In this document: positions 34,789-44,164 of the stretch, one piece after another
Layout of the letters: each line of letters opens with the position of its first letter
How positions within the stretch are numbered: the first letter of the stretch is position 1
Source of the DNA: Primorskyibacter sedentarius
GTDB taxonomy: Bacteria; Pseudomonadota; Alphaproteobacteria; Rhodobacterales; Rhodobacteraceae
Reading direction: 5' to 3'
DNA length: 64,000 bases
Assembly: GCF_004342065.1 (NCBI RefSeq)
Contig: NZ_SLZU01000001.1
Span: 62,001 to 126,000, forward strand
The notes under the pieces: generated by a model
Database searches by the model: none
What the model saw: only the letters and a program-made list of their open reading frames with translations
What the model was told of the DNA's origin: nothing
Program-made: the position numbers and the translations under genes

Positions 34789-36027
34789 TCACTCGGACGT
34801 AGGTGATGGGGCGGCAACCTCGGCGGAATTGAGCTCTGCCACGACGCGGGCAAGGTCTTCATCCGCGGTGGGTTCCGCCAGGGCGTAGGTCTGGGTCAGG
34901 TGATCGACTGACAGCGCCAGTTTCGAGGTCACTGATCCACGCGGACCCGCCGGACCATAGGTCTGGCCGTTGACCGCAAAGTAGACGGCCCCGGATTCAC
35001 CCACACGCAAGGTCGCAGGGTCCTGGGTCATGGGCACTTCGTAAGTGTCGCCGCCGTTCATGATGCCTTCGAATATGACTGAGCCGTCAGCCGCGCGCAC
35101 CCGGACCCAAGCGGGCCGGACCGCGACCATGACAACGCCGGGCGCGGCATCCTCAAGCACTTTGGGCACAGTTGGGCCGACGACCGGGTCGGGCTCTGCA
35201 GTTGCGATCTGCACCTGCTCGCGCAGCGCGATTTCGTCCTTGTGAAGCTGATGCGCATAGGAGCCGACCGTGGACGGATCAAGCGTCGAGATCGGGGCAT
35301 CGCGTGCAACCAGCACCGGAACGTCCAGCGCTTCCGGACGGTAGAGCCGATCCAGCGCTTCATTGCGCGGCGGGTCGAACACGCCTGCAACGACGATCCC
35401 ATCCGGCACCTCGCTTTCACGCGGCGGGTTTGCGGCAGTGATCGGATCAAGATCCGACAGCACAACGGGGGTTTGTTCGACAGGAGCAAGCTGAACGCGC
35501 TGCACCTCTTGAAGAACGCTCCAGGCGCCGTAGCCGATGCCACTCACCAAGGCCAAAAGCACAAAGGTCGACCCGATAGCACGAGGTTCAATCTGCGACA
35601 GGACAGAATCGCCGACGGGGGCGAAAGGCATCGCGGGCTCTGTGAAGGGGTCCTTCCCGATGCGCGGCTCTTTCTCCACTTTCTTGATGCTGGAGGCACG
35701 ATCGGACATGCCATGCGCAGTCACGAAACCGCTTTCGGCACAGAATGCCGCAAACGTCTCGTCGGGGTCCATGTTCAGGTAACGCGCATAAGAGCGCACA
35801 TATCCTGCAATAAATCCGGGGGTGTCAAAGGCAGAAGGATCGCAATTCTCGATCGCGGCGATATAGCTTGCCTTGATCCGAAGCTCGCGCTGAACGTCCA
35901 GAAGAGATTTGCCGAGCGTCGCGCGTTCACCGCGCATGATATCACCCAGACGCAGCTCGAAGTCATCGAAACCGCGCGGACCCGTCTCTACCGGCTGTGG
36001 TTGCGGCGGTGCTTTCCGTCCGATCAT
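34789..36027 (-). CDS. RodZ-like protein: cytoplasmic helix-turn-helix, membrane helix, DUF4115
   Basis: A 412-residue bitopic membrane protein. Residues ~20-110 hold a RodZ-type helix-turn-helix (LRLGDIMRGERATLGKSLLDVQ, ELRIKASYIAAIENCD, FIAGYVRSYARYLNMDPDE). One membrane segment is at ~165-190 (STFVLLALVSGIGYGAW), then a long Pro/Glu-rich periplasmic linker and a C-terminal DUF4115 beta domain (PAWVRVRAADGSVIFEGIMNGGDTYEVP over its strands). RodZ links the MreB cytoskeleton to the wall machinery. The frame opens at a TTG (36066), but ATG 36027 is preferred. It is upstream of ispG. Confidence 0.85.
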   Translation of the reverse strand: MIGRKAPPQPQPVETGPRGFDDFELRLGDIMRGERATLGKSLLDVQRELRIKASYIAAIENCDPSAFDTPGFIAGYVRSYARYLNMDPDETFAAFCAESGFVTAHGMSDRASSIKKVEKEPRIGKDPFTEPAMPFAPVGDSVLSQIEPRAIGSTFVLLALVSGIGYGAWSVLQEVQRVQLAPVEQTPVVLSDLDPITAANPPRESEVPDGIVVAGVFDPPRNEALDRLYRPEALDVPVLVARDAPISTLDPSTVGSYAHQLHKDEIALREQVQIATAEPDPVVGPTVPKVLEDAAPGVVMVAVRPAWVRVRAADGSVIFEGIMNGGDTYEVPMTQDPATLRVGESGAVYFAVNGQTYGPAGPRGSVTSKLALSVDHLTQTYALAEPTADEDLARVVAELNSAEVAAPSPTSE

Positions 36028-36155
36028 GCCAGCTGCCCCAAACTCCACCTTACGTGGCTGTCTCAAAGAAATAGCGCGTCTCTGCTCGATTCGACTCGCG
36101 CGCTTTATTCAGGGCAGCGTAACATACCGCAAGTTAATTTGCATCGAAGAAGCCT

Positions 36156-37379
36156 TCAGGCACTCAGCTCGGCACGATTCAGCGCACAATGCGACCAAAG
36201 CGCATCCATCGCGGACACAAGCGCGTCCATCTCGCGCGGCCCGTGCACCGGCGACGGGGTGAAGCGCAAACGCTCTGTCCCGCGCGGAACGGTCGGGAAA
36301 TTGATTGGCTGGACGTAGATCCCGTACCCTTCCAGCAGCATGTCCGACAGCTTTTTCGTATGGACAGGGTCGCCAACGATCACCGGCACGATGTGGCTTC
36401 CGTGATCGATGATTGGCAGCCCCATCGCCTTCAGCCGGGTCTTGAGGATCTTTGCCTGTGTCTGGTGCTTTTCACGCAGCTCCGGGTTCCGCTTGAGATG
36501 CGCAACAGAGGCGGCAGCCCCCGCGGCCACGGCGGGCGGCAGAGAGGTCGTGAAGATGAAGCCCGGCGCATAAGACCTTATGGCGTCACACATTTTATGA
36601 GACGCGGCAATATAGCCACCCATCACGCCATAGGCCTTGGCCAGCGTGCCGTTGATGATATCAAGCCGGTGCATCAGCCGGTCGCGCTCGGCCACCCCGG
36701 CCCCGCGCGGCCCGTACATACCCACCGCATGGACCTCGTCGATATAGGTCAAGGCGCCGAATTCGTCGGCAAGGTCGCAGATCTCTTCGATCGGACCAAA
36801 ATCGCCATCCATGGAGTAAATCGATTCGAATGCGATCAGCTTTGGCACATCGGGATCATCGGCGGCCATAAGCTCGCGCAGATGTTCGACATCGTTGTGC
36901 CGGAAGATGCGTTTCGCCCCACCATTGCGACGCACGCCTTCGATCATGGAGGCGTGGTTCAGGGCGTCGGAATAGATGATAAGCCCCGGAAACAGCTTCG
37001 GCAGCGTTGATAACGTTGCGTCATTTGCGATGTAGGCAGAGGTGAACAGCAGCGCTGATTCTTTGCCATGCAGGTCCGCAAGCTCTGCTTCCAACGCCTT
37101 GTGGTAAACCGTCGTGCCGGAAATGTTCCGCGTCCCGCCAGACCCTGCACCGGTCGCATCCAGTGCCTCGTGCATCGCCGACAGAACAGCCGGATGCTGA
37201 CCCATGCCCAGATAGTCGTTTCCGCACCAAACCGTTACCGGAGTTTCCGATCCATCAGGCTTGCGCCATGTGGCGTGGGGGAACTGGCCGTTCTTTCGTT
37301 CGATGTCGATGAAGGTTCGGTAACGGCCCTCATCGTGCAGGCGGGTAAGGGCTTCGTCTAGCTTCGCGGTGTAGTCCAC
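36156..37379 (-). CDS. hemA: 5-aminolevulinate synthase
   Basis: A 407-residue PLP enzyme that condenses glycine and succinyl-CoA to 5-aminolevulinate, the C4 route to haem, cobalamin and bacteriochlorophyll. Family marks are [47 protein letters not shown], and [13 protein letters not shown] with the PLP Lys. An ATG exists at 37394, but its next bases form AAGGAGGAG, an ideal ribosome site for GTG 37379 (GGAGG five bases before). That start gives [11 protein letters not shown] and exactly the 407 residues of the Rhodobacter HemA. A perfect FnrL box lies 135 bases upstream. Confidence 0.96.
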   Translation of the reverse strand: MDYTAKLDEALTRLHDEGRYRTFIDIERKNGQFPHATWRKPDGSETPVTVWCGNDYLGMGQHPAVLSAMHEALDATGAGSGGTRNISGTTVYHKALEAELADLHGKESALLFTSAYIANDATLSTLPKLFPGLIIYSDALNHASMIEGVRRNGGAKRIFRHNDVEHLRELMAADDPDVPKLIAFESIYSMDGDFGPIEEICDLADEFGALTYIDEVHAVGMYGPRGAGVAERDRLMHRLDIINGTLAKAYGVMGGYIAASHKMCDAIRSYAPGFIFTTSLPPAVAAGAAASVAHLKRNPELREKHQTQAKILKTRLKAMGLPIIDHGSHIVPVIVGDPVHTKKLSDMLLEGYGIYVQPINFPTVPRGTERLRFTPSPVHGPREMDALVSAMDALWSHCALNRAELSA

Positions 37380-37513
37380 CGGCTCCTCCTTCATTCATCG
37401 CTGGCGCAGTCAGCGTCATGGCTTGCAGAGAGGCTCCGCATTCAATTTAACGAATGGATATAGATCGCGCGCCCATCTGACAACCTTTTCGCCCATGACC
37501 CGGTGTCGCAGCC

Positions 37514-37527
37514 TTGATCTAAATCAA
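37514..37527. promoter_or_regulatory. FNR/FnrL box
   Basis: TTGAT-CTAA-ATCAA is a perfect match to the FNR consensus TTGAT-N4-ATCAA. It lies between hemA (start 37379) and the small membrane protein gene (start 37669). hemA is a known FnrL target in Rhodobacter, so oxygen-dependent control of hemA is likely. The divergent gene may share it. Confidence 0.8.
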
Positions 37528-37630
37528 GCATTTTGTGGATCAGGGCGAAGGCAAGGTTTCCTATACTGTCGAACGTTCTCCAATCGTGGTATGATCCTCG
37601 GGCATTTTGACGACATCCATTTCATTTTAG

Positions 37631-37648
37631 AACCGGGACTTTCCGGTT
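37631..37648 (+). other. Short hairpin upstream of the small membrane protein gene
   Basis: AACCGG-GACTTT-CCGGTT forms a perfect 6-bp stem ending 20 bases before ATG 37669, leaving the ACAAGGA ribosome site free. It could stabilise the 5' end of the transcript. The evidence is only the repeat itself. Confidence 0.3.
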
Positions 37649-37668
37649 ATTCCACAAGGACTTTTCAT

Positions 37669-38001
37669 ATGTCCCAAATTCTTGCTCACCCGTTGACCGC
37701 GACCATTCTGGTGATAGGCGCCGCACTTGGATATGCGGTTGCCACTGCCGGTATGAAAGCGTCTTCCGACGGTTTCATGATAGCCGGTATCCTGCTGGGA
37801 GTTATCGGTTTTTCTGCCGCTTTCCTGTCCGAAATCGTGCTGCTGCGCCGCGCGGATCTGTCGGTGATCTACATCATCATCGTCGCGGCCGAGACATTGA
37901 TGGTGCTCGCTTATGCTGGCTGGATCGGCGAAGGGCTGAACCTTCGGCAAGGCTTTGGCGCAGCACTCGTTCTCAGCGGGTTGGTCGCTATTTCGCTCTG
38001 A
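37669..38001 (+). CDS. Small four-helix membrane protein, SMR/EamA-like
   Basis: A 110-residue hydrophobic protein with four predicted membrane segments: TATILVIGAALGYAVATAG, FMIAGILLGVIGFSAAFL, VIYIIIVAAETLMVLAYAG and GFGAALVLSGLVAISL. Size, topology and the Glu in the third segment are reminiscent of small multidrug-resistance transporters (EmrE group), but the SMR signature Glu in helix 1 is absent. It is not a sure member. ATG 37669 follows ACAAGGA. It is divergent from hemA across the FnrL box, so it may respond to oxygen and could move a tetrapyrrole precursor; that is speculation. Confidence 0.65.
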   Translation: MSQILAHPLTATILVIGAALGYAVATAGMKASSDGFMIAGILLGVIGFSAAFLSEIVLLRRADLSVIYIIIVAAETLMVLAYAGWIGEGLNLRQGFGAALVLSGLVAISL

Positions 38002-38067
38002 CGCTCTGGACAGTGGGCATGCCGCTGATACGTTGCGGCAAAATTACACCAGAACGGAGCGAAGCCC

Positions 38068-39447
38068 ATGTCCCTTGATGATGTCCTGGCCCGCATTGAC
38101 GCCGATCTCGATGCCGCCACGGGCCGCCTGCTAGATTTGCTGCGAATCCCGTCGATCTCGACCGATCCGGCCTACAAGGCCGACTGCGACCGCGCAGCAG
38201 ACTGGCTTGTGGCCGATCTTGCCTCTATCGGGGTGAAGGCTGAAAAGCGCGCCACACCGGGCCACCCGATGGTTGTGGGGCATGTCGAGGGCGACGGGCC
38301 GCATGTGCTGTTCTACGGCCATTACGATGTGCAGCCGGTAGATCCGCTGAACCTATGGGACCGCGACCCGTTCGATCCTGCCATCGAGGAAACGCCCGCT
38401 GGCAAGGTGATCCGGGGCCGCGGCGCGTCGGATGACAAGGGCCAGTTGATGACCTTCGTCGAGGCCTGCCGCGCCTACCGCGACGTGAACGGAAAGATGC
38501 CCTGCCGCATCACCTTCTTTTTTGAAGGCGAAGAGGAATCCGGCTCTCCCAGCCTCGTGCCCTTCATGAAAGAGAATGCGGACGAGCTGAAAGCTGACGT
38601 GGCCCTCATCTGCGATACCGGTCTCTTTCAGTCCAAAACACCCTCTATCGTGACCATGCTGCGCGGGCTTCTGGGCGAAGAGGTCACCATCACCGGCCCC
38701 GACAAGGACCTGCATTCCGGCATGTATGGCGGTGCCGCGATCAACCCTGTCCGGGTGTTGGCGCGTATCATCTCGGGGCTGCACGACGAGAATGGCCGTG
38801 TCACCGTGCCGGACTTCTATGACGGTGTTCCGGACCTTCCGGACGAGATCATGGAACAGTGGCGTGGGCTCAACTTCGACCATGCGGGTTTTCTTGGGGA
38901 TGTTGGCCTGTCACACCCGGCAGGCGAGCAGGATCGCAGCGCGCTGGAGATGATCTGGTCGCGCCCGACCTGCGAAGTCAACGGCATCATCGGCGGCTAT
39001 ACCGGGGACGGGTTCAAGACGGTGCTGCCGTCGCAGGCCTCTGCCAAGATCAGTTTCCGTCTGGTCGGCACGCAGGACCCGCATGCCATCCGCAAGAATT
39101 TCCGCGCCTATGTTCAGTCGCAGTTGCCCGCAGATTGCACGGCTGATTTCCACGAACACGGTGCCTCGCCCGCCTCGCAGATGTCCACTGACCATCCGGC
39201 GTTCGAGGCTGCGCGCGGCGCATTGTCCGATGAATGGCCCGAGGATGCTGCCTATACCGGTTGTGGCGGATCAATTCCCATCGCGGGCTATTTCAAACAG
39301 ATCCTTGGGATGGACGCGATGCTGATCGGGTTTGCCAAGGACAATGACCAGATCCACTCGCCGAACGAGAAATACGACATGGAGAGCTTTCACAAGGGCA
39401 CGCGCAGCTGGGCGCGGATTCTTGATGCGATTGCCCGCAAGGGGTAA
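38068..39447 (+). CDS. M20 family dipeptidase/metallopeptidase
   Basis: A 459-residue cytoplasmic zinc peptidase of the M20 (ArgE/DapE/CPG2) family. Metal and catalytic residues are in order: His in FYGHYDVQP, bridging Asp in RGASDDKGQ, Glu pair in FEGEEESGSPSL, Asp in ALICDTGL, and the last His in NDQIHSPNEKYD. The dimerisation insert is in the middle (GPDKDLHSGMYGG). This subgroup usually acts on dipeptides or N-acyl amino acids, and the exact substrate is open. There is no signal peptide. A strong GC hairpin follows its stop. Confidence 0.93.
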   Translation: MSLDDVLARIDADLDAATGRLLDLLRIPSISTDPAYKADCDRAADWLVADLASIGVKAEKRATPGHPMVVGHVEGDGPHVLFYGHYDVQPVDPLNLWDRDPFDPAIEETPAGKVIRGRGASDDKGQLMTFVEACRAYRDVNGKMPCRITFFFEGEEESGSPSLVPFMKENADELKADVALICDTGLFQSKTPSIVTMLRGLLGEEVTITGPDKDLHSGMYGGAAINPVRVLARIISGLHDENGRVTVPDFYDGVPDLPDEIMEQWRGLNFDHAGFLGDVGLSHPAGEQDRSALEMIWSRPTCEVNGIIGGYTGDGFKTVLPSQASAKISFRLVGTQDPHAIRKNFRAYVQSQLPADCTADFHEHGASPASQMSTDHPAFEAARGALSDEWPEDAAYTGCGGSIPIAGYFKQILGMDAMLIGFAKDNDQIHSPNEKYDMESFHKGTRSWARILDAIARKG

Positions 39448-39459
39448 CCGGCAGTTGCT

Positions 39460-39479
39460 GGGGGCGCCACGGCGCCCCC
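39460..39479. other. GC-rich hairpin between convergent genes
   Basis: GGGGGCGCC (39460-39468) and GGCGCCCCC (39471-39479) are perfectly complementary. It sits between the stops of the dipeptidase and the glycosyltransferase. There is no U-run on either side; it may act as a Rho-aided or weak terminator. Confidence 0.45.
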
Positions 39480-39501
39480 TCTGTCCATTGGCGACGCGCC
39501 C

Positions 39502-40377
39502 TCAGATCACGCCGTTGAACCGTTCCGGTAGCTGGTACTGCGTATCGTATTCAGGCCGGTCGAATTGCCAGTAGCCCGTCTCGCCCCGCTGTTTCCACGT
39601 CCGGTGCATGCGTTTGCGCACCCAGTCCAGATCAAAGCCCTCCTGCATCGGAAGCCTCGCAAAAGCCTCGAACACGGCGCGATCCTCGCCGCGGGCTTCG
39701 GCGAACCAATGCCGCCCGATCGAGGCTTCCTGCACGCTCGCCCCCGTCTGTGCCGTCACATCGTTACGGGCGTTCATCGTGGCCACGTAGTTGCTGAAAT
39801 CGCAGAATTTCAAATGCAGAAGGTAAAGCGGTTCGGGCGTGAAGAGCTTGCTGGCCTGCGTGAAATGCCCGCCCCGCGCAATCTTGGTGCCCAGACTGAC
39901 GACGCACGGTTTTGAATAATGCGGGGCCAGCCGGACGTGGCGGCGCGGCCCGATGATCCGATCCGTCACAGGCTCTTCCTCGACATCGATCCGGTGGATC
40001 ACCTCAAGACCCACCGGCGTCAGCACGCGCCGGATTGGTTGGTCTTCGAGGAAGGCCAGCAGCCCCTGCCCCGCTGCCGGATCGACAATGACCAGTTCGT
40101 CGACATCCCCAACGATGACGTGATCGTAATAGCTGCGCAGCCCGTGGACCAGATTGTTGAGCAGCCGCCACCGCTTCATGTCGAAGTTCTTGTGAGGGTT
40201 CCCGGGGATGCCGATGACGTTGCATCCCGCTGCGAGCTCTGCCACCTCGGTCCCGCGCCCGTGATTGACGATGTAGCAGTTTTCCCGCCCAAGCGTTTCT
40301 CCGTAATGGCGCAACCACGCCTTCAGGAAGAACGCGTCGTCGCGGACCATTGTCACTGCGGCTGCCACTGTCTGCAT
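39502..40377 (-). CDS. Glycosyltransferase family 2-like protein (Glyco_tranf_2_4 type)
   Basis: A 291-residue soluble protein. The N-terminus AAAVTMVRDDAFFLKAWLRHYG is the standard opening of the Glyco_tranf_2_4 group, and the nucleotide-sugar/metal DxD lies in VIVGDVDELVIVD. The C-terminal half is rich in His, Arg and Trp (RRHVRLAPHYSKP, HRTWKQRGETGYWQF). Such enzymes transfer sugars to surface polysaccharides or glycoconjugates; the acceptor is unknown. ATG 40377 is preferred over an in-frame start 38 codons earlier. It is divergent from a sulfotransferase-like gene. Confidence 0.8.
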   Translation of the reverse strand: MQTVAAAVTMVRDDAFFLKAWLRHYGETLGRENCYIVNHGRGTEVAELAAGCNVIGIPGNPHKNFDMKRWRLLNNLVHGLRSYYDHVIVGDVDELVIVDPAAGQGLLAFLEDQPIRRVLTPVGLEVIHRIDVEEEPVTDRIIGPRRHVRLAPHYSKPCVVSLGTKIARGGHFTQASKLFTPEPLYLLHLKFCDFSNYVATMNARNDVTAQTGASVQEASIGRHWFAEARGEDRAVFEAFARLPMQEGFDLDWVRKRMHRTWKQRGETGYWQFDRPEYDTQYQLPERFNGVI

Positions 40378-40520
40378 TTTCGCTCTGCCCTGCGCTGACT
40401 GCCCGAAAGGGGCGTTCTTTTTGCCAAAGCTAACGGATCGTGTCGCATAAGAGAATCGCAAATTCCCTTTGGCCCCGCTATCTTGGCGCAAACGAACAAG
40501 GCGCGTGTAAAACGGGGCGA

Positions 40521-41276
40521 GTGGCAGTGATCGACGACAGTTTTCGGCAGATAGGCTGGCAGACCATCGGCGCAGGCGCGCCCATCACACGCTATCAGGT
40601 GTTTGGCGAGCGGTCCTCGGGCACGAATTTCGTCAAGCGGCTGATCGGGCGAAACACCGGCCTGACCCCGATGGAAGAGCTGGGCTGGAAACACGGCTTT
40701 CCGCATATGACAGCCATTCCGCGCGACGTCGCCGTGATCTGTGTTGTGCGGAACGCCGAAGATTGGGTGCAATCGATGTTCTCCAAACCCTGGCATTGCC
40801 CCCCGGCGATGCAGGAGATGCCCTTTTCTGACTTCATCCGCGCCGAATGGGACACGATCGCCGACCGCCCGCGCTATTTCCCCCAAATCGAAACGCTTGG
40901 CGGTGCGGGTGCCCCGCTACAGCTTGACCGGCACCCGCTGACCGGGCGGCGCTTTTCCAACATCTTCGACCTTCGTCAGCATAAACTCCTGGGCCTACTT
41001 GGTTTTGCGATGCGCGATTGCTGCGTGACCTTCGTCCGGCTGGAAGCGGCACAGGCCGCGCCCGAGAGCTTTCTGCAGGATTTGAGCGATGGCCTGCGAA
41101 TACCTGCCCCGCACAGCCCCTTCCGGCCTGTCGTCAAACGGCTTGGCTCCCGCTTCAAACCTTCGGTCCCCAGTCGGCGGGATCTTCCGGCGACGATCAG
41201 CACCGAGGATCGCAGCTTCATGCGCGCCAGCCTCGATCTCAGGACAGAGGCGGCACTGGGATACGATTACGCCTAG
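40521..41276 (+). CDS. Sulfotransferase-like protein
   Basis: A ~251-residue protein. The segment FGERSSGTNFVKRLIG resembles the 5'-phosphosulfate loop of PAPS-dependent sulfotransferases, and CVVRNAEDWVQSMF resembles the 3'-phosphate-binding region. A C-terminal helical end contains Arg-rich segments. Sulfation of a carbohydrate made by the neighbouring glycosyltransferase is a reasonable guess. The start is uncertain: GTG 40521 (just after GGGGCGA) or GTG 40527 are favoured, though the frame is open to GTG 40440. It converges on the LysE gene. Confidence 0.65.
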   Translation: MAVIDDSFRQIGWQTIGAGAPITRYQVFGERSSGTNFVKRLIGRNTGLTPMEELGWKHGFPHMTAIPRDVAVICVVRNAEDWVQSMFSKPWHCPPAMQEMPFSDFIRAEWDTIADRPRYFPQIETLGGAGAPLQLDRHPLTGRRFSNIFDLRQHKLLGLLGFAMRDCCVTFVRLEAAQAAPESFLQDLSDGLRIPAPHSPFRPVVKRLGSRFKPSVPSRRDLPATISTEDRSFMRASLDLRTEAALGYDYA

Positions 41277-41298
41277 CTCACGGGTCAAGCCCGGCGCG

Positions 41299-41922
41299 TC
41301 AGGCCCGTTTTTCCAGCAGCAATTTCGCCGCCAGACCGATCAGCACAGTGCCGGTTGCGGCATCAAGGATACGCGGGACCACCGGGCCTTGCAGGGCGCG
41401 TGCGAAAGGGCGCGTGGCAAGCGTCAGCCCGCCGAACCAAAGAAGGCTCATCCCGACATGCATCGCGGCCAGCAACATGGTGAACCCTGCGACCGGGGCG
41501 CCTGCGGGCACGAATTGAGGCAGGAAGCTCACGTAAAACACCCCGATCTTGGGGTTGAGCAGGTTCGTGAGGAACCCGCGCAGGAACCAGTTGGGAACGC
41601 GGTCGATCCGGCGCGCTTTCACCGCAGCGGGTTTCCGCGCCGCCCATAGCATCTGGCCACCCAGCCAGATCAGGTAGATCGCTCCCGCCACCTGCACAAC
41701 CCGATAGGCCAGTTCCGATACGGCAATCAGCGCCCCCAGCCCAAGCGCCACGGCCAATCCCCAGACCATCAGGCCAGTGACGATCCCAAAACTCGCCATC
41801 AGGGCGCGCTTCGCCCCCTCGACAGTCGCCGTACGCAGGACCAGCGCAGTGTCCAGCCCCGGCGTCACCGTCACCAGCGCTGCCGCGGCAGCAAAGCCCA
41901 GAAGTGCCGTCGTGAAATCCAT
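41299..41922 (-). CDS. LysE-family amino acid exporter
   Basis: A ~207-residue membrane protein of the LysE/RhtB family, exporting amino acids or related metabolites. About six membrane segments are visible. The family signature near the N-terminus is LGFAAAAALVTVTPGLDTALVL with the conserved TPG, and the central RGFLTNLLNPKIGVFYVSFLPQ read across its turn is diagnostic. The start may be ATG 41922 (MDFTTALLG) or ATG 41934 (MGATMDF). Substrate is not predictable from sequence. It is divergent from phaC, with a 331-base gap. Confidence 0.9.
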   Translation of the reverse strand: MDFTTALLGFAAAAALVTVTPGLDTALVLRTATVEGAKRALMASFGIVTGLMVWGLAVALGLGALIAVSELAYRVVQVAGAIYLIWLGGQMLWAARKPAAVKARRIDRVPNWFLRGFLTNLLNPKIGVFYVSFLPQFVPAGAPVAGFTMLLAAMHVGMSLLWFGGLTLATRPFARALQGPVVPRILDAATGTVLIGLAAKLLLEKRA

Positions 41923-42253
41923 AGTCGCACCCATCACCAGATCGCCGCTCCGCATGTCAAAATATGCCGGAACGATGGCGCGAGTTAACAGGATTGCGAC
42001 GCTGGGGAAAGCGGCAAAATCTGCCGGGAGTATGGATAAATGAAGGGCGGAATGCAGGCGCGTGGCCGGGCTTCGGCACCTTTCTTCTGCAGTCCCCGTT
42101 ACGTGGGCGCTCTGCACCGGTCTGACCCCGATCGAACCGTCCGCCCGCCCGGATATCAAGCCAGTCACCAATGAATTGATGCGGATCAAATCGCTTGGCC
42201 TGCGATGCCCCTATACCTGCGCAAAGAATGTGACGTTTACAAAGGGTCCTGAA
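41923..42253. other. Divergent intergenic region of lysE-like gene and phaC
   Basis: About 331 bases with no gene. Frames on both strands stay open through much of it, but neither product resembles the neighbours' families. Several TGCA-containing words occur (such as CTGCAG near 42092), which might be sites for a PHA-responsive repressor. I cannot assign an operator with confidence. Confidence 0.4.
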
Positions 42254-44083
42254 ATGCCGAACGCCCCCACCCTTGGCAACAAGCAACCAAAACCGAAAGC
42301 GGTCGGGAAACAGCCCCACCTGCCGACCTTTGCACCACAGCGAAGTTCCTCGGTCCCTGGTCACCCGGGCTTTGAAGAGGCCTTGGACAAGACCCTGAAG
42401 GCGGCACAATCGCGGTATACAGGCGGGCTGTCCCCCATCGCGCTTGGCACGGCATGGTCGGATTGGGCTTTGCATCTCTCCTCGGCTCCCGGCAAGCAGC
42501 TTCAACTTGCGCGAAAGGCGATGGACAAATCGGCGCGGCTGTCGCGATATGCGGCCTCCTGCGCGACGCATGGTGTGACGGAACGGTGCATCACCCCGCT
42601 CCCGCAGGACCGTCGCTTCAGGGACGCCGCATGGCAGAAATGGCCGTTCAACCTGATCCATCAGGCGTTTCTGCTCAATCAGCAATGGTGGTACAATGCT
42701 ACCACGGATGTCGAAGGCGTCACCCAGCAGCATGAAAACGTTGTGTCCTTCGCGGCGCGCCAGATCCTGGACGTCTTCTCGCCGACGAATTTCATCGCAA
42801 CGAACCCCGAAGTGCTGGCGAAAACGGCTGCGACGGGCGGAATGAACCTCGTCAACGGCTGGATGAATTTCATCGAGGATGCCTCTAGACAGGCCAATGG
42901 CGACAAACCCGTCGGGGCGGAAGCCTTCGAGGTCGGCGTAAATCTTGCCGTGTCACCCGGCAAGGTCGTCTTCCGCAACCGACTGATCGAACTTATCCAA
43001 TACGCGCCCACCACCAACACCGTCCGCCCGGAGCCGATCCTGATCGTGCCGGCCTGGATCATGAAATACTACATTCTGGACCTCAGCGCGCAGAATTCGC
43101 TGGTGAAATACCTGACCTCACAGGGGTTCACGGTGTTCATGATTTCGTGGAAGAACCCCGACGCCGATGACCGCGATCTGGGGATGGAGGAGTACCGCAC
43201 CCTTGGCGTGATGGAAGCGGTCGATGCCACGAGCACAATCTGCGGCGCGGACCAGTTGCACGCGATCGGCTATTGTCTGGGCGGAACGCTGCTGTCCATT
43301 GCCGCGGCCAAGATGGCCCGGGACGAGGACGACCGGATCAAGACGCTCACACTGCTGGCCACACAGACAGATTTCACCGAAGCGGGAGAACTGACGCTCT
43401 TCATCAATGACAGCCAGCTGACCTATCTGGAGGACATGATGTGGGACAAGGGTTACCTTGACGCCAAGCAGATGGCGGGCGCGTTTCAGCTCTTGCGGTC
43501 GAATGACCTGATCTGGTCGCGGATGGTGCATGATTACCTGATTGGCGAACGGACCCCGATGATCGACCTGATGGCGTGGAACGCGGATGCCACGCGGATG
43601 CCATACCGGATGCATTCGGAATATCTGCGACGGCTCTTTCTGAACAACGATCTGGCAGAGGGTCGGTATTTCGTGGACGACCGGCCCATCGTGATCTCTG
43701 ACATTCGCTCGCCGGTCTTCCTGGTGGGGACAGTACATGATCACGTCGCGCCTTGGAAATCGGTCTATAAATTCAACCTGCTCAGCGATACGGAGGTGAC
43801 CTTCGTGCTGACAAGCGGCGGGCATAATGCCGGGATCGTTTCCGAACCGGGCCATCCACATCGTCATTTCCGTCAGGACACCGCGCATCTAAGCGCGACC
43901 TACACCGATCCCGACACATGGTATGACCAGACGCCACCCCAAGACGGATCCTGGTGGCCGGCCCTTGCGGAATGGCTTTCCCAAAAATCGGCAAAGCCTG
44001 TCGCGCCGCCGAAGATGGGCGCAAAGTCCAAAGGGCTCGCACCGCTTTGCGACGCGCCGGGCACATATGTCTTTCAACAGTAG
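42254..44083 (+). CDS. phaC: Class I poly(3-hydroxyalkanoate) synthase
   Basis: A 609-residue polymerase that joins 3-hydroxyacyl-CoA units into PHA storage granules. The alpha/beta-hydrolase core has the lipase-like box with the catalytic Cys in IGYCLGGTLLS, Asp in GTVHDHVAPWKS and His in TSGGHNAGIV. The N-terminal ~200 residues match the PhaC_N domain (FAARQILDVFSPTNFIATNPE over two strands). ATG 42254 (MPNAPTLGNKQ) follows AAAGGG and is preferred over in-frame starts up to 64 codons earlier. phaP, phaR and phaZ are not adjacent, which is unusual. The next genes make or use acetyl phosphate. Confidence 0.95.
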   Translation: MPNAPTLGNKQPKPKAVGKQPHLPTFAPQRSSSVPGHPGFEEALDKTLKAAQSRYTGGLSPIALGTAWSDWALHLSSAPGKQLQLARKAMDKSARLSRYAASCATHGVTERCITPLPQDRRFRDAAWQKWPFNLIHQAFLLNQQWWYNATTDVEGVTQQHENVVSFAARQILDVFSPTNFIATNPEVLAKTAATGGMNLVNGWMNFIEDASRQANGDKPVGAEAFEVGVNLAVSPGKVVFRNRLIELIQYAPTTNTVRPEPILIVPAWIMKYYILDLSAQNSLVKYLTSQGFTVFMISWKNPDADDRDLGMEEYRTLGVMEAVDATSTICGADQLHAIGYCLGGTLLSIAAAKMARDEDDRIKTLTLLATQTDFTEAGELTLFINDSQLTYLEDMMWDKGYLDAKQMAGAFQLLRSNDLIWSRMVHDYLIGERTPMIDLMAWNADATRMPYRMHSEYLRRLFLNNDLAEGRYFVDDRPIVISDIRSPVFLVGTVHDHVAPWKSVYKFNLLSDTEVTFVLTSGGHNAGIVSEPGHPHRHFRQDTAHLSATYTDPDTWYDQTPPQDGSWWPALAEWLSQKSAKPVAPPKMGAKSKGLAPLCDAPGTYVFQQ

Positions 44084-44164
44084 CGCGTCCCGGCCAGCAC
44101 AGTCAGGATAGAAACAAAGCCCGAGCGGCGCAGAATCGACACAGGAACGGAGCCCCAGCACGGC

